Origin: Pseudomonadota bacterium
Lineage (GTDB): Bacteria > Pseudomonadota > Alphaproteobacteria > Rhizobiales > Hyphomicrobiaceae
Direction of reading: 5' to 3'
DNA: 64,000 nucleotides
NCBI GenBank assembly: GCA_023423275.1
Contig: JAFAFW010000065.1
Coordinates: 1-64,000 of the forward strand
This document shows, one piece after another, positions 17,847 to 26,708 of this stretch; positions within the stretch are counted from its first letter, which is position 1, and each line of letters opens with the position of its first letter. A program made the translations under genes and the position numbers. The notes below the pieces were generated by a model. The model ran no database searches, was not told the origin of the DNA, and saw only the letters and a program-made list of their open reading frames with translations.

Positions 17847-19817
17847 ATGGCCGAGATCACCCTGACTTTTCCCGATGGCGCGAAACGTTCGTATCCGAAG
17901 GGGACGACGGGCAAGGCTCTGGCCGAAGGCATCTCCAAGTCGCTGGCCAAGAAAGCGGTCGCGCTGAGCCTGAACGGCGAACTCGCCGATCTCGCCGATC
18001 CCATCGAGGCGGATGCGGACATCAAGATCATCACCCGTACCGATCCGGAAGCGCTGGAGCTGATCCGGCACGATGCTGCGCACGTGCTGGCCGAGGCTGT
18101 TCAAGAGCTGTTTCCCGGCACCCAGGTCACCATCGGTCCGGTGATCGAGAACGGCTTCTATTACGATTTCCATCGCCAGGCGCCGTTTCATCCCGACGAT
18201 CTGCCGAAGATCGAAGCGCGGATGCACGAGATCATCAAGCGCGACAAGCCGTTCAAGAAGGAGGTCTGGGGCCGCGACAAGGCAAAAGACTTTTTCAAGA
18301 ACAAGGGCGAATACTTCAAGGTCGAACTGGTGGATGCCATTCCGGCCGATCAAGACGTGAAAATGTATAGCCAAGGGGAGTGGATGGACCTGTGCCGCGG
18401 GCCGCACATGACCTCCACGGGCCAGATCGGCAAGGCGTTCAAGCTGCAGAAGATCGCGGGCTCGTACTGGCGCGGTGACAGCACCAAGCCGCAGCTGCAG
18501 CGGATCTACGGCACCGCGTGGATCACGGAGCAGGATCTTGCGGCCTATCTCAAGCAGCTCGAGGAAGCCGAAAAGCGCGACCACCGGCGTCTGGGCCGCG
18601 AGATGGACCTGTTCCACTTCCAGGAGGAAGGGCCGGGCGTCGTCTTCTGGCATCCGAAGGGCTGGACGCTGTTCCAGTCGCTTATGAACTACATGCGCCG
18701 CCGCCAGAATGCGGCCGGCTATCGCGAGGTGAACGCACCCCAGATTCTCGACAAGGCTCTATGGGAGACCTCCGGGCACTGGGAGACCTTCCGCGAGAAC
18801 ATGTTCACGACAGAGACCGAAGACGGCCGCGAATTCGCGATCAAGCCGATGAACTGTCCCGGTCACATTCAGATCTTCAAGCATGGGCTGCGGTCGTATC
18901 GCGAGCTGCCCTACCGGGTGGCCGAGTTTGGCTGCGTGCACCGCTACGAGCCGTCGGGCGCGCTACATGGCCTGATGCGCGTGCGTGGCTTTACACAGGA
19001 CGACGCGCACGTCTTCTGCAGCGAGGAGCAGATCGCCGACGAGTGCCTGAAGATCAACGACCTCATCATGTCGATCTACCGCGACTTCGGCTTCGAGGAT
19101 GTGGTGGTCAAGCTCTCGACGCGTCCGGAGAAGCGCGTTGGCTCTGACGACCTCTGGGATCACGCCGAAGCGGCGATGACCGACGTGCTGAAGCAGATTG
19201 CGGAGAAATCCGGCGGCAAGGTGAAAACCGGCATCAACCCGGGCGAGGGCGCGTTCTACGGGCCGAAGTTCGAGTACGTGCTGCGCGACGCCATCGGCCG
19301 CGATTGGCAGTGCGGCACCACGCAGGTCGACTTCAATCTGCCGGGCCGGTTCGGCGCGTTCTACATCGACGCAGACGGCGCTCGGAAGACGCCCGTCATG
19401 ATCCATCGCGCGATCTTCGGTTCGCTGGAGCGCTTCCTCGGCATCCTGCTGGAGAACTATGCCGGGCATCTGCCATTGTGGCTCGCGCCACTGCAGGTGA
19501 TGGTGTGTACCATCGTGTCCGAGGCCGACGAGTATGCGTTGGATGTGGTGAAGGAGCTGCAGGCACTGGGCTTGCGCGCCGAAGCCGACTTGCGCAATGA
19601 GAAGATCAATTACAAAGTTCGCGAGCACTCGCTGACCAAGGTGCCGGTGATGCTGGTGGTCGGCAAGCGCGAGGCCGAGGAGCGCACCGTCTCGATGCGC
19701 CGTCTCGGCAGCCAGGAGAGCAAGGTGATGACGCTGTCGGATGCGCTGGGCACGCTGACCGCTGAAGCCGCGCCGCCGGATGTGGTCTCCAAGACGCGTG
19801 GGGCCAACGCTGCATGA
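17847..19817 (+). CDS. thrS: Threonyl-tRNA synthetase
   Basis: The 656-residue class II synthetase charges tRNA-Thr. The domains are in the usual order: TGS (AEITLTFPDGAKRSYPKG), the editing domain with HDAAHVLAEA, the catalytic core (PMNCPGH, RYEPSGALHGLMRVRGFTQDDAH, motif 3 RAIFGSLERFLGIL) and the anticodon-binding domain. I prefer the ATG at 17847 to the one at 17841, because AAGGAG would be only one base from the earlier codon. Its stop overlaps the next gene as ATGA. Confidence 0.97.
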   Translation: MAEITLTFPDGAKRSYPKGTTGKALAEGISKSLAKKAVALSLNGELADLADPIEADADIKIITRTDPEALELIRHDAAHVLAEAVQELFPGTQVTIGPVIENGFYYDFHRQAPFHPDDLPKIEARMHEIIKRDKPFKKEVWGRDKAKDFFKNKGEYFKVELVDAIPADQDVKMYSQGEWMDLCRGPHMTSTGQIGKAFKLQKIAGSYWRGDSTKPQLQRIYGTAWITEQDLAAYLKQLEEAEKRDHRRLGREMDLFHFQEEGPGVVFWHPKGWTLFQSLMNYMRRRQNAAGYREVNAPQILDKALWETSGHWETFRENMFTTETEDGREFAIKPMNCPGHIQIFKHGLRSYRELPYRVAEFGCVHRYEPSGALHGLMRVRGFTQDDAHVFCSEEQIADECLKINDLIMSIYRDFGFEDVVVKLSTRPEKRVGSDDLWDHAEAAMTDVLKQIAEKSGGKVKTGINPGEGAFYGPKFEYVLRDAIGRDWQCGTTQVDFNLPGRFGAFYIDADGARKTPVMIHRAIFGSLERFLGILLENYAGHLPLWLAPLQVMVCTIVSEADEYALDVVKELQALGLRAEADLRNEKINYKVREHSLTKVPVMLVVGKREAEERTVSMRRLGSQESKVMTLSDALGTLTAEAAPPDVVSKTRGANAA

Positions 19818-20398
19818 ACCCGCCCGTCCTTCTGCTGATCGATTACCAGAAAGGATTCGACGAGATTGCGGTGCGTGTTCGCCGCAACAATCTCGAAGCC
19901 GAGGGGCGGGGCTTGAGCCTGATCGAGTTCTGGCGTGAGAAGCGCTGGCCGATCATTCATGTGCGTCACGACTCGACGCGCAGCGATAGTCCGTTCCGGC
20001 CGGGCGTGTTCGGCAACCAGGCGATGAACTTCGCCGCCGAGCAGCCCGGTGAGCCGGTCGTGCGCAAGATCGCCAACAATGGGTTCGTCGGTACGGATCT
20101 GGCGGATCGTCTGCGCGCGCTCGATGCGCCGCAGATTGTGGTCGCCGGCGCATCGACCGATCACTGCGTCACGACGACGGTGCGCGGCGGCAGCGATCTC
20201 GGCTTCCCGATGACGCTGGCTGCCGATGCCTGCTTCACGTTCGATCGTCCGCTGCCGGACGGGACGGTGGTTCCGGCCGAGACGGTGCACAATGCGCATA
20301 TCGCCAGCCTAGATAGCGAGTTCGCGCGGATTGCAAGCGCGGCGGAGATCGTGGCGGAGTTCAGCGGTGATGCGGACGCCACAACCTCCTCCCCCTGA
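19814..20398 (+). CDS. Isochorismatase-family cysteine hydrolase
   Basis: The 194-residue protein has the catalytic triad of the family: D10 in LLIDYQKGF, K85 in VVRKIANN and C118 in STDHCVTTT. These enzymes hydrolyse amides or imides such as nicotinamide, ureidoacrylate or biuret. The exact substrate is not clear. It starts inside the thrS stop codon (ATGA), so it is translationally coupled to thrS. That is an odd but plausible operon. Confidence 0.87.
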   Translation: MNPPVLLLIDYQKGFDEIAVRVRRNNLEAEGRGLSLIEFWREKRWPIIHVRHDSTRSDSPFRPGVFGNQAMNFAAEQPGEPVVRKIANNGFVGTDLADRLRALDAPQIVVAGASTDHCVTTTVRGGSDLGFPMTLAADACFTFDRPLPDGTVVPAETVHNAHIASLDSEFARIASAAEIVAEFSGDADATTSSP

Positions 20399-20414
20399 TT
20401 GATGAGCCCATATT

Positions 20415-20555
20415 TGTCATCCCGGCCGGAGCGCGTCAGCGCGGAGAGCCGGGACCCAGGGCCGTGGGTACAGCCGTGAAAACTGGTGTCTTCGACGTGC
20501 TTCCGCTGGGTCCCGGCTTGCGCTTCGGCTAACGCCTCCGCTTGCCGGGATGACA
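20415..20555. repeat. 141-bp nested palindromic repeat element
   Basis: The element begins with TGTCATCCCGGC and ends with its reverse complement shifted by one base (CCGGGATGACA). A second perfect inverted pair lies inside: AGCCGGGACCCAG at 20447-20459 and CTGGGTCCCGGCT at 20506-20518. The element fills the space between the convergent isochorismatase and SMR genes, and a T-rich tail follows. This structure resembles interspersed palindromic elements frequent in Bradyrhizobiaceae. It may also terminate transcription from both sides. Confidence 0.75.
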
Positions 20556-20571
20556 GTTTTTGGGCCTGATT

Positions 20572-20901
20572 TCAGTGCGGCATGGTCTGGGAATACATGT
20601 TGATCACGACCACCCCCGCAACGATCAACGTCAGACCGATCACCGCTGGCAGGTCGAGGCTCTGACGGAACCATACGAAGCCGATCACCGATATCAGCAC
20701 GATGCCGACGCCGCTCCAGATGGCATAAGCGACGCCCATTGGTATGGTCTTCAAGGTCAGCGACAGGAAATAGAACGCGGTCGCGTATCCCGCCGTCGTC
20801 ATCACGGTGGCGACGGGACGCGTGAAGCCGTCGGAAGCCTTCAGTGCCGATGTTGCGATGACTTCCGCGACGATGGCGATGCCGAGATAGACGAAGCTCA
20901 C
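20572..20901 (-). CDS. Small multidrug resistance (SMR) family transporter
   Basis: The 109-residue protein has four transmembrane helices. The membrane-embedded glutamate E13 lies in the signature VAEVIATSALK, and GVAYAIWSGVGIVLI is the second family motif. SMR proteins such as EmrE/SugE export cationic compounds or guanidinium in exchange for protons. The GTG at 20901 is preceded by AAAGGA and gives the standard family length. It is the last gene of the minus-strand queF run. Confidence 0.93.
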   Translation of the reverse strand: MSFVYLGIAIVAEVIATSALKASDGFTRPVATVMTTAGYATAFYFLSLTLKTIPMGVAYAIWSGVGIVLISVIGFVWFRQSLDLPAVIGLTLIVAGVVVINMYSQTMPH

Positions 20902-20917
20902 GGCTGATCCTTTGCTG

Positions 20918-21379
20918 TTAGCCACGCCCGCGGTAAGGCGGCACGCCTTGTTCTGGCAGCCAGACATTCGGTGGGAGAGTTCCGGTCTGCCAGAACACGT
21001 CGATCGGAATGCCGCCACGCGGATACCAGTAACCGCCGATGCGCAAGAACTGCGGTTGAAGGAGATCCACCAGCCGCTTGCCGATAGCCACCGTGCAGTC
21101 CTCGTGGAATGCGCCGTGATTGCGGAACGCGGCCAGGTAGAGCTTCAGCGACTTGGACTCCACCAGCCAATCCTTCGGCACATAGTCGATGACCAGGTGC
21201 GCGAAATCCGGCTGGCCGGTGACAGGGCACAGGGAGGTGAACTCGGGCACCGCGAACCGCGCGACGTAGGCGGTGTCCGGATGCGGATTGGGGACGCGCT
21301 CGAGCTCGGCGGCTTCCGGGCTCTCGGGCAAACCGACAGGGCGGCCGAGTTGCGTCAGGTCTTTGGGATCGCCGGTCAT
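20918..21379 (-). CDS. queF: NADPH-dependent 7-cyano-7-deazaguanine reductase
   Basis: The 153-residue short-type QueF reduces preQ0 to preQ1 in queuosine biosynthesis. The nucleophile C51 is in FTSLCPVTGQPDF. The motif ESKSLKLYLAAFRNH contains the conserved substrate-binding glutamate, and FHEDC follows. The ATG at 21379 has AAAGGT upstream. The VUT transporter gene is 8 bases upstream and queC about 1 kb upstream on the same strand, forming a queuosine group. Confidence 0.95.
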   Translation of the reverse strand: MTGDPKDLTQLGRPVGLPESPEAAELERVPNPHPDTAYVARFAVPEFTSLCPVTGQPDFAHLVIDYVPKDWLVESKSLKLYLAAFRNHGAFHEDCTVAIGKRLVDLLQPQFLRIGGYWYPRGGIPIDVFWQTGTLPPNVWLPEQGVPPYRGRG

Positions 21380-21387
21380 GGTTACCT

Positions 21388-21957
21388 TTACGCCGGGAGT
21401 AGCCCGAGCCGCGCATCGCGGCGGCGCAGCCAAGCAATGAAGGGAAACGCGAGCAGAACCATCCACGCTTTTCCAACGACCTGGCCGACCAGATAGTCGA
21501 GGCTGCCGAATGCTAGGTACAGGAACACGGCACTGTCGACCACCAGTCCGACCATGCTACTGGCGACAACGGCCAGGACCAGGCGGCGGCGTTGCAACGG
21601 CGTATAGACGGCAAGATCGGCAAATTCGGAGAGCAGGAAAGCAACGCCTGATGCGACGACCAGGGCGGGTGGCGCGATGAACGCAGACAGCGCCGCGCCT
21701 GCGAGTACCGCAGCCGCCGACCACTCCAGACCGAGACGCCGCTGAACGAGGTCACGCAGGACGAGGGCGAGCCCGATCATGAGGACACCGCTCGGTGCCA
21801 TCAGGCCGGGGGCCACGGGAATGAGGCAGGGACCGTGAGGCACGCATGTCGTGCCGGCGTTGTCGATCAGCCAGTTGGCGGCCGGGATACACAACCCGAA
21901 TGCGACCAGGAAGAGGAACCCTTCCCGCCGGCGACGGCTCTCCAACGTCTCATTCAT
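21388..21957 (-). CDS. VUT family protein, probable queuosine-precursor transporter (YhhQ-like)
   Basis: The 189-residue membrane protein has about six hydrophobic segments and the family pattern GLALVLRDLVQRRLG. The YhhQ/VUT family imports preQ0/preQ1 or queuine. Here it is 8 bases from queF and near queC, which supports that role. The segment TTCVPHGPCLIP holds two cysteines in an outer loop, as in several VUT proteins from alphaproteobacteria. Substrate assignment is by family and context only. Confidence 0.85.
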   Translation of the reverse strand: MNETLESRRRREGFLFLVAFGLCIPAANWLIDNAGTTCVPHGPCLIPVAPGLMAPSGVLMIGLALVLRDLVQRRLGLEWSAAAVLAGAALSAFIAPPALVVASGVAFLLSEFADLAVYTPLQRRRLVLAVVASSMVGLVVDSAVFLYLAFGSLDYLVGQVVGKAWMVLLAFPFIAWLRRRDARLGLLPA

Positions 21958-22171
21958 CCCATAAACCTCTTCGGCGGCCTCGCGGGGCCAACGCTATAAG
22001 AGCCCGTGTCACCTACGGAGCGGATTTGTCAAGGTTTCGCAGGTGCGAAATATGCGACACTTGCGTCTGGCGCGAGGGAACGCTCCGGCGAATGCTCAAG
22101 ATCATGCAGTTTTCAGCGCCGATCCTTGAGACGACCATTCCGTTGGCCTCCGAGAAGCCGAAGCCGGCCGC

Positions 22172-22417
22172 TCAGTAGGTCAGCGACGCCTTGATCGACT
22201 GCAGTTCTTGTCCGGGGTCAGAGTAGGCCTCATAGGAATGCATCGTGCGGCGATACCAGTAGCGGCTGTTGTCGGCGTCGCCTTCGATCTTGTGCAGGAT
22301 GGCATGCAGCCAGCAGGCGTCGGCGTCGTTCTCGTCGGTCTGAGCGATCTTATGTGCGCCCTCCCAATCACCGGCGATCGCCAGCTCTACGGCGCGGATC
22401 AGTTCCTGGCGGTCCAT
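22172..22417 (-). CDS. Conserved small protein beside queC, unknown function
   Basis: The 81-residue soluble protein begins MDRQELIRAVELAIAGDWEGAH. It looks all-helical, with a tryptophan- and tyrosine-rich second half (DADNSRYWYRRTMHSY). The pattern resembles a single TPR-like hairpin. Its first 19 bases overlap the 3' end of queC, so the two are coupled. I do not know the function. The overlap with a queuosine gene is suggestive but not proof of a link. Confidence 0.75.
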   Translation of the reverse strand: MDRQELIRAVELAIAGDWEGAHKIAQTDENDADACWLHAILHKIEGDADNSRYWYRRTMHSYEAYSDPGQELQSIKASLTY

Positions 22418-23094
22418 TCATTCCATCCTTTTTCACGTAATTGGCAGGCCGGGCAGGTGCCGCAGCCGTAGCCCCACGGGTGTCTGTGCGTCCGGTCGCC
22501 GAGATAGCAGGTGTGGGTCTGTTCCAGGATCAGATCAACCAGCTTTTGCCCGCCGAGATCGTGGGCAAGCTGCCAGGTCGCGGCCTTGTCGATGAACATC
22601 AGCGGGGTTTCGATGGCCAAGGGCTTGTCCAGCCCAAGACTGAGCGCACGGGCAAGGGCTTGCAGCGTATCGTTGCGGCAATCAGGATAGCCGGAGAAAT
22701 CCGTCTCGCACATGCCGCCGACCAGCGTCGGAATGCCCCGCCGGTAGGCGAGTGCTGCCGCATAGGTAAAAAACACGAGGTTGCGTCCGGGCACGAACGT
22801 CGACGGCAGGCCTGATGCGGTCATCTCGATGGCGGCGTCGCGGGTCAGGGCCGTATCGCTGATGGCCCCGAATTCCGCCAGATCCAGCGTGTGATCGTCG
22901 GCGAGTCTTTCGGTCCAGTCGGGAAAGCCCTCGCGAAACGCCTGCAGCACGTTGCGCCGTGCGATCATCTCGACTTCGTGACGCTGGCCGTAGGCGAAGC
23001 CGATCGTCTCCACGCGATCATAGCGCTGCAGCGCCCAGGTGAGGCATGTCGCGGAATCCTGCCCTCCCGAAAAGAGAACAAGTGCAGAGTTCAC
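22399..23094 (-). CDS. queC: 7-cyano-7-deazaguanine synthase
   Basis: The 231-residue ATP-dependent enzyme converts carboxy-deazaguanine to preQ0. The PP-loop SGGQDS (residues 9-14) binds ATP. The C-terminal zinc site is visible as CYLGDRTH and GCGTCPACQLREKGW. The GTG at 23094 directly follows the stop codon of the GFA gene. The product would feed QueF. No queD or queE is seen in this window. Confidence 0.95.
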   Translation of the reverse strand: MNSALVLFSGGQDSATCLTWALQRYDRVETIGFAYGQRHEVEMIARRNVLQAFREGFPDWTERLADDHTLDLAEFGAISDTALTRDAAIEMTASGLPSTFVPGRNLVFFTYAAALAYRRGIPTLVGGMCETDFSGYPDCRNDTLQALARALSLGLDKPLAIETPLMFIDKAATWQLAHDLGGQKLVDLILEQTHTCYLGDRTHRHPWGYGCGTCPACQLREKGWNEWTARN

Positions 23095-23454
23095 CTAGCG
23101 GCTCCGTCCGTCGTATGGCGTGAGCGTCAGATTGCCGAGGTCCACGTCATCCAGGCAGCGGACATTGATGCCGACGCCGACATTTCCTTGTGCGTCGGTG
23201 CCGTGGCCGAACGAGGCTACCCCGCAAGTCCTGCAGAACAGATGCTGAATGCGTTTCGTGTTGAAACGATAGTCGGTCTGCTGGTCATCGCCGGACAGCA
23301 GTTTGAACGCGGGCAGATTGACGTACGTCCACAGAGCGCCGCGCTTTTGGCATAGCGAGCAATTGCAATCGAGAACCGGGGTCAGGTCGGTCGTGACCTC
23401 AAAGCGGACGTTTCCGCAGTGACAACCGCCGGAGTAGGTCTGGGCTTCGGCCAT
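23095..23454 (-). CDS. GFA (DUF636) family zinc-binding protein
   Basis: The 119-residue protein has the zinc ligands of the glutathione-dependent formaldehyde-activating family: GGCHCGNVRFEV, CNCSLCQKRG and FCRTCGVASFG. Family members are often annotated as S-(hydroxymethyl)glutathione synthases, but most have no proven activity. I chose the ATG at 23454. Its stop is immediately before the queC start codon, so the two genes are probably co-transcribed. A second GFA gene lies at 29839. Confidence 0.88.
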   Translation of the reverse strand: MAEAQTYSGGCHCGNVRFEVTTDLTPVLDCNCSLCQKRGALWTYVNLPAFKLLSGDDQQTDYRFNTKRIQHLFCRTCGVASFGHGTDAQGNVGVGINVRCLDDVDLGNLTLTPYDGRSR

Positions 23455-23603
23455 GTGCGTATTTCCCGATGTTGCGATTGGCTCGCGATACAACCTTGAT
23501 GCCGCAGGCGCAACCACCCCTTTGCCAATTGGCTGTCCTCGTTTAGAAGGCCGCGAGGCCGTCCACCGACCGCCGCTGCCCTGTGATCCATCCGGAGGAT
23601 GCT

Positions 23604-24881
23604 ATGACCGCTATCGCCGACATCATCGCGCGTGAAATCCTCGATAGCCGCGGCAATCCTACCGTCGAGGTCGATGTCGTCCTGGAAGATGGTTCGATGG
23701 GGCGGGCTGCCGTCCCGTCGGGTGCATCGACGGGCGCGCACGAGGCCGTCGAACTGCGGGACGGCGACAAGGCGCGCTACCTGGGCAAGGGCGTGACCAA
23801 GGCCGTCGAGGCGGTCAATACCGAGATCTACAATACGCTGCGCGACATGGAAGCGGAAGACCAGCGCGGCATCGATCAGGCTCTGATCGAACTCGATGGG
23901 ACGCCGAACAAGAGCCGTTTGGGCGCCAATGCCATCCTGGGCGTTTCGCTGGCCGTTGCCAAAGCGGCGACGGAGGCAGCCGGGCTGCCGCTCTATCGCT
24001 ACGTCGGTGGTACGGCGGCGCATATCCTGCCGGTGCCGCAGATGAACATCGTCAATGGCGGCGCACATGCCGATAATCCGATCGACATCCAGGAATTCAT
24101 GATCATGCCGGTCGGCGCGGAAACCTGCGCCGATGCCATTCGCGTCGGATCGGAGATTTTCCATACGTTGCGCAAGGGCCTGAAGGATGCCGGACACAAC
24201 ACCAATGTCGGTGATGAAGGCGGTTTCGCGCCGAACCTGAAGTCGGCTGACGAAGCGCTGGGCTTCATCATGAAGTCGATCGAGGCCGCGGGCTACAAGC
24301 CGGGCGACGACGTGATGATCGCGCTCGACTGCGCCGCGACGGAATTCTTCAAGAACGGCAAGTATGAGATCTCGGGTGAGGGCAAGAGCCTCGATTCCGC
24401 AGGCATGGCGCGCTATCTCGCCGATCTGGTCAGGCGCTACCCGATCGTGTCGATCGAGGACGGCATGTCCGAGGATGACTGGGATGGCTGGAAGGCGCTG
24501 ACCGACGAAATCGGCGCGAAAGTCCAGCTCGTGGGCGACGATCTGTTCGTCACCAACACGGCGCGTCTGTCCGAAGGCATCAAGAAGGGCATCGCCAATT
24601 CGATCCTGGTGAAGGTCAATCAGATCGGGTCGCTGAGCGAGACGCTCGATGCGGTCGGCATGGCGCAGCGCGCGGCCTATACAGCAGTCATGTCGCATCG
24701 TTCGGGCGAGACCGAGGATGCGACGATTGCCGATCTGGCGGTTGCCACCAACTGCGGGCAGATCAAAACCGGCTCGCTGAGCCGTTCAGATCGGTTGGCG
24801 AAATACAATCAGCTCATCCGCATTGAGGAGGAACTCGGCGACGTTGCCGTCTACGCCGGACGCAGCGTTCTGCGAGCCTGA
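23604..24881 (+). CDS. eno: Phosphopyruvate hydratase (enolase)
   Basis: The 425-residue glycolytic enzyme interconverts 2-phosphoglycerate and phosphoenolpyruvate. It starts MTAIADIIAREILDSRGNPTV, a conserved beginning. The active-site segments GDEGGFAPNL, SIEDGMSEDDWDGW and SHRSGETEDATIADLAV are intact. The ATG at 23604 is preceded by CCGGAGGATGCT, an excellent ribosome site, and a GTG at 23583 is not needed. In many Rhizobiales the next gene would be the FtsB-type protein, but here a DUF1254 gene intervenes. Confidence 0.97.
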   Translation: MTAIADIIAREILDSRGNPTVEVDVVLEDGSMGRAAVPSGASTGAHEAVELRDGDKARYLGKGVTKAVEAVNTEIYNTLRDMEAEDQRGIDQALIELDGTPNKSRLGANAILGVSLAVAKAATEAAGLPLYRYVGGTAAHILPVPQMNIVNGGAHADNPIDIQEFMIMPVGAETCADAIRVGSEIFHTLRKGLKDAGHNTNVGDEGGFAPNLKSADEALGFIMKSIEAAGYKPGDDVMIALDCAATEFFKNGKYEISGEGKSLDSAGMARYLADLVRRYPIVSIEDGMSEDDWDGWKALTDEIGAKVQLVGDDLFVTNTARLSEGIKKGIANSILVKVNQIGSLSETLDAVGMAQRAAYTAVMSHRSGETEDATIADLAVATNCGQIKTGSLSRSDRLAKYNQLIRIEEELGDVAVYAGRSVLRA

Positions 24882-25155
24882 GGCAACGTCCGCCAGAGAG
24901 TGTAATAGCCGTACGGCGTGTGATCCACTGCGCGCCAGTGATTGCAGAGTTGCGGGCGCTAGCGTCCCGCAGCCGGTGCGCGGCTGAGCAAGTTGCACGT
25001 CTGTTCTGTGAGCCCCCGGGTCGCAGGCTTGTTAATCCGCGATCTTCACCACGCATGATGTCGGCGAATTCGCGCGCGGATCTTTCATTGTAGCGTTGCG
25101 TTTAGGGGGCGCTGTTTTTCGCGTTCAACGTCGTCATGCGTATTGGAGCGTTCCA

Positions 25156-26604
25156 ATGAACAAGCTAGCGCTTGCCCTTTCTCTTCCCTTCCTGGCTGCT
25201 TCTGTAGGTTCTTCCCCAGTCATCGCGCAGACCGCGCCCATCTCTCAGGAAGAGGCACAATCCATCGCGACCGATGCGTACCTCTATCTTTACCCGCTGG
25301 TCATCATGGACCTGACACGCAAGCAGATGGTCAATATGCCGGCTGGCAGCACCTTGGGAGGCCCACCTAATACTTTCAATAACGTGCAGAACTATCCCGA
25401 TCCAAACGTCAAAGTTGTGGTTCGACCGAATTTCGATACGCTCTATTCGAGTGCTTGGCTCGATCTGACAACGGAGCCCGTTGTTATTTCCGTGCCGGAT
25501 ACACAGGGCCGCTTCTACTTACTCCCGATGATGGATATGTGGACCGATGTTTTCGCTTCGCCAGGCTGGCGCACGACAGGAACGCAAGCAGGACATTTTC
25601 TCATAGCGCCCGAGGGATGGAGACCGGATCTGCGGGAGCGGTTCGCAGAAGAATTTAAGCTACCGCCGACGACGCAACGAATTAATGCCCCAACGCCGTA
25701 CGTCTGGATCATCGGCCGAACAAAGACTGATGGCCCGGCTGATTACGGTGCGGTTCACAAAATCCAAGCAGGATTGAAAATCACGCCACTGTCGCAATGG
25801 GGCGGGACGCAGAAATCGTTACAATATAAGGCAGATCCGAGCGCAGATTTGACGACTCCGCCCAAAACGCAGATCGACACCATGAGGGCAGGTCCATTCT
25901 TCGCTTATGCCGCCGAGCTTCTAAAAGCGAATCCTCCACATGCGACGGACCAAGCGATCGTCGATCGCATGAAGAGGCTTGGATTTTATGCCGGGCGGAG
26001 TTTCGATGTGGACAAGGCTGATCTGGTCGTGAAATCGGCCATTGAAGCGGCCCCCCAAAAGGCACAGGCGCTCATGGCTGAGATGCTGCCTAGCATGGGC
26101 CGCGCCGAGAATGGTTGGACGATCAACACCGAGACGATGGGCGTGTACGGGAATAGCTACCTGAAGCGCGCGATGGTTGCCCAGCAGGGCCTGGGAGCCA
26201 TTGCTCCAGAGGATGCTGTTTATCCGTTCAATCAGGGTGATCAGACAGGACGCCCGCTCGAGGGAGGTAGCAAGTACACGTTGCGCTTCGGCCGCTCGGA
26301 CCTGCCTCCCGCTGGCGCTTTCTGGTCGATTACGCTTTATGATGAGCAGGGATTTCCGGTCGCGAACGACATGAACCGCTATGCGCTGAGTAGCTGGATG
26401 CCATTCCAGACCGGCTCTGATGGTTCGCTGACCCTGTATATTCAGAACGAAAATCCGGGGCAGGACAAAGAGGCCAACTGGCTGCCCGCGCCGAAGGGGC
26501 CCTTCAACATCACGATGCGCCTCTATGCGCCTAAGCAGGATGTTCTGACCGGCAAGTGGAATCCGCCAGCGATTACCCGAACTCCGGCGCTTGGGCTGCA
26601 ATAG
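25156..26604 (+). CDS. DUF1254/DUF1214 family exported protein
   Basis: The 482-residue protein has a signal peptide ending VIAQ. An N-terminal DUF1254 part (YLYLYPLVIMDLTRKQM and NFDTLYSSAWLDLTTEPV) is followed by a C-terminal DUF1214 part (LPPAGAFWSITLYDEQGFPV). The biochemical role of this periplasmic family is unknown. Base and codon use look less GC-biased than in the flanking genes. It separates eno from the ftsB-like gene, which suggests acquisition by transfer. GGAG lies 8 bases before the ATG at 25156. The 274 bases upstream hold no other gene. Confidence 0.85.
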   Translation: MNKLALALSLPFLAASVGSSPVIAQTAPISQEEAQSIATDAYLYLYPLVIMDLTRKQMVNMPAGSTLGGPPNTFNNVQNYPDPNVKVVVRPNFDTLYSSAWLDLTTEPVVISVPDTQGRFYLLPMMDMWTDVFASPGWRTTGTQAGHFLIAPEGWRPDLRERFAEEFKLPPTTQRINAPTPYVWIIGRTKTDGPADYGAVHKIQAGLKITPLSQWGGTQKSLQYKADPSADLTTPPKTQIDTMRAGPFFAYAAELLKANPPHATDQAIVDRMKRLGFYAGRSFDVDKADLVVKSAIEAAPQKAQALMAEMLPSMGRAENGWTINTETMGVYGNSYLKRAMVAQQGLGAIAPEDAVYPFNQGDQTGRPLEGGSKYTLRFGRSDLPPAGAFWSITLYDEQGFPVANDMNRYALSSWMPFQTGSDGSLTLYIQNENPGQDKEANWLPAPKGPFNITMRLYAPKQDVLTGKWNPPAITRTPALGLQ

Positions 26605-26624
26605 CGCGCAGCGGGAAAATGGTG

Positions 26625-26651
26625 AGCGGCGATGCAAATTGCTTCGCCGCT
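26625..26651 (+). terminator. Hairpin after the DUF1254 gene
   Basis: AGCGGCGA and TCGCCGCT form a perfect 8-bp stem. The inner GCA/TGC pair can extend it, and TTACC follows. It probably ends transcription of the DUF1254 gene before the ftsB-like gene. Confidence 0.5.
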
Positions 26652-26708
26652 TTACCTGCCTTTAACAATGCCCCTGCTACAAGGGTCGTGTTGCAGGCGA
26701 GTACGTCA

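Noticed and set aside
21958..22171. Possible preQ1 riboswitch upstream of the VUT/queF genes
   Set aside because: The 214-base region has no preQ1-I or preQ1-II consensus that I could see, despite the queuosine context. An infernal search would be needed to exclude a divergent one.
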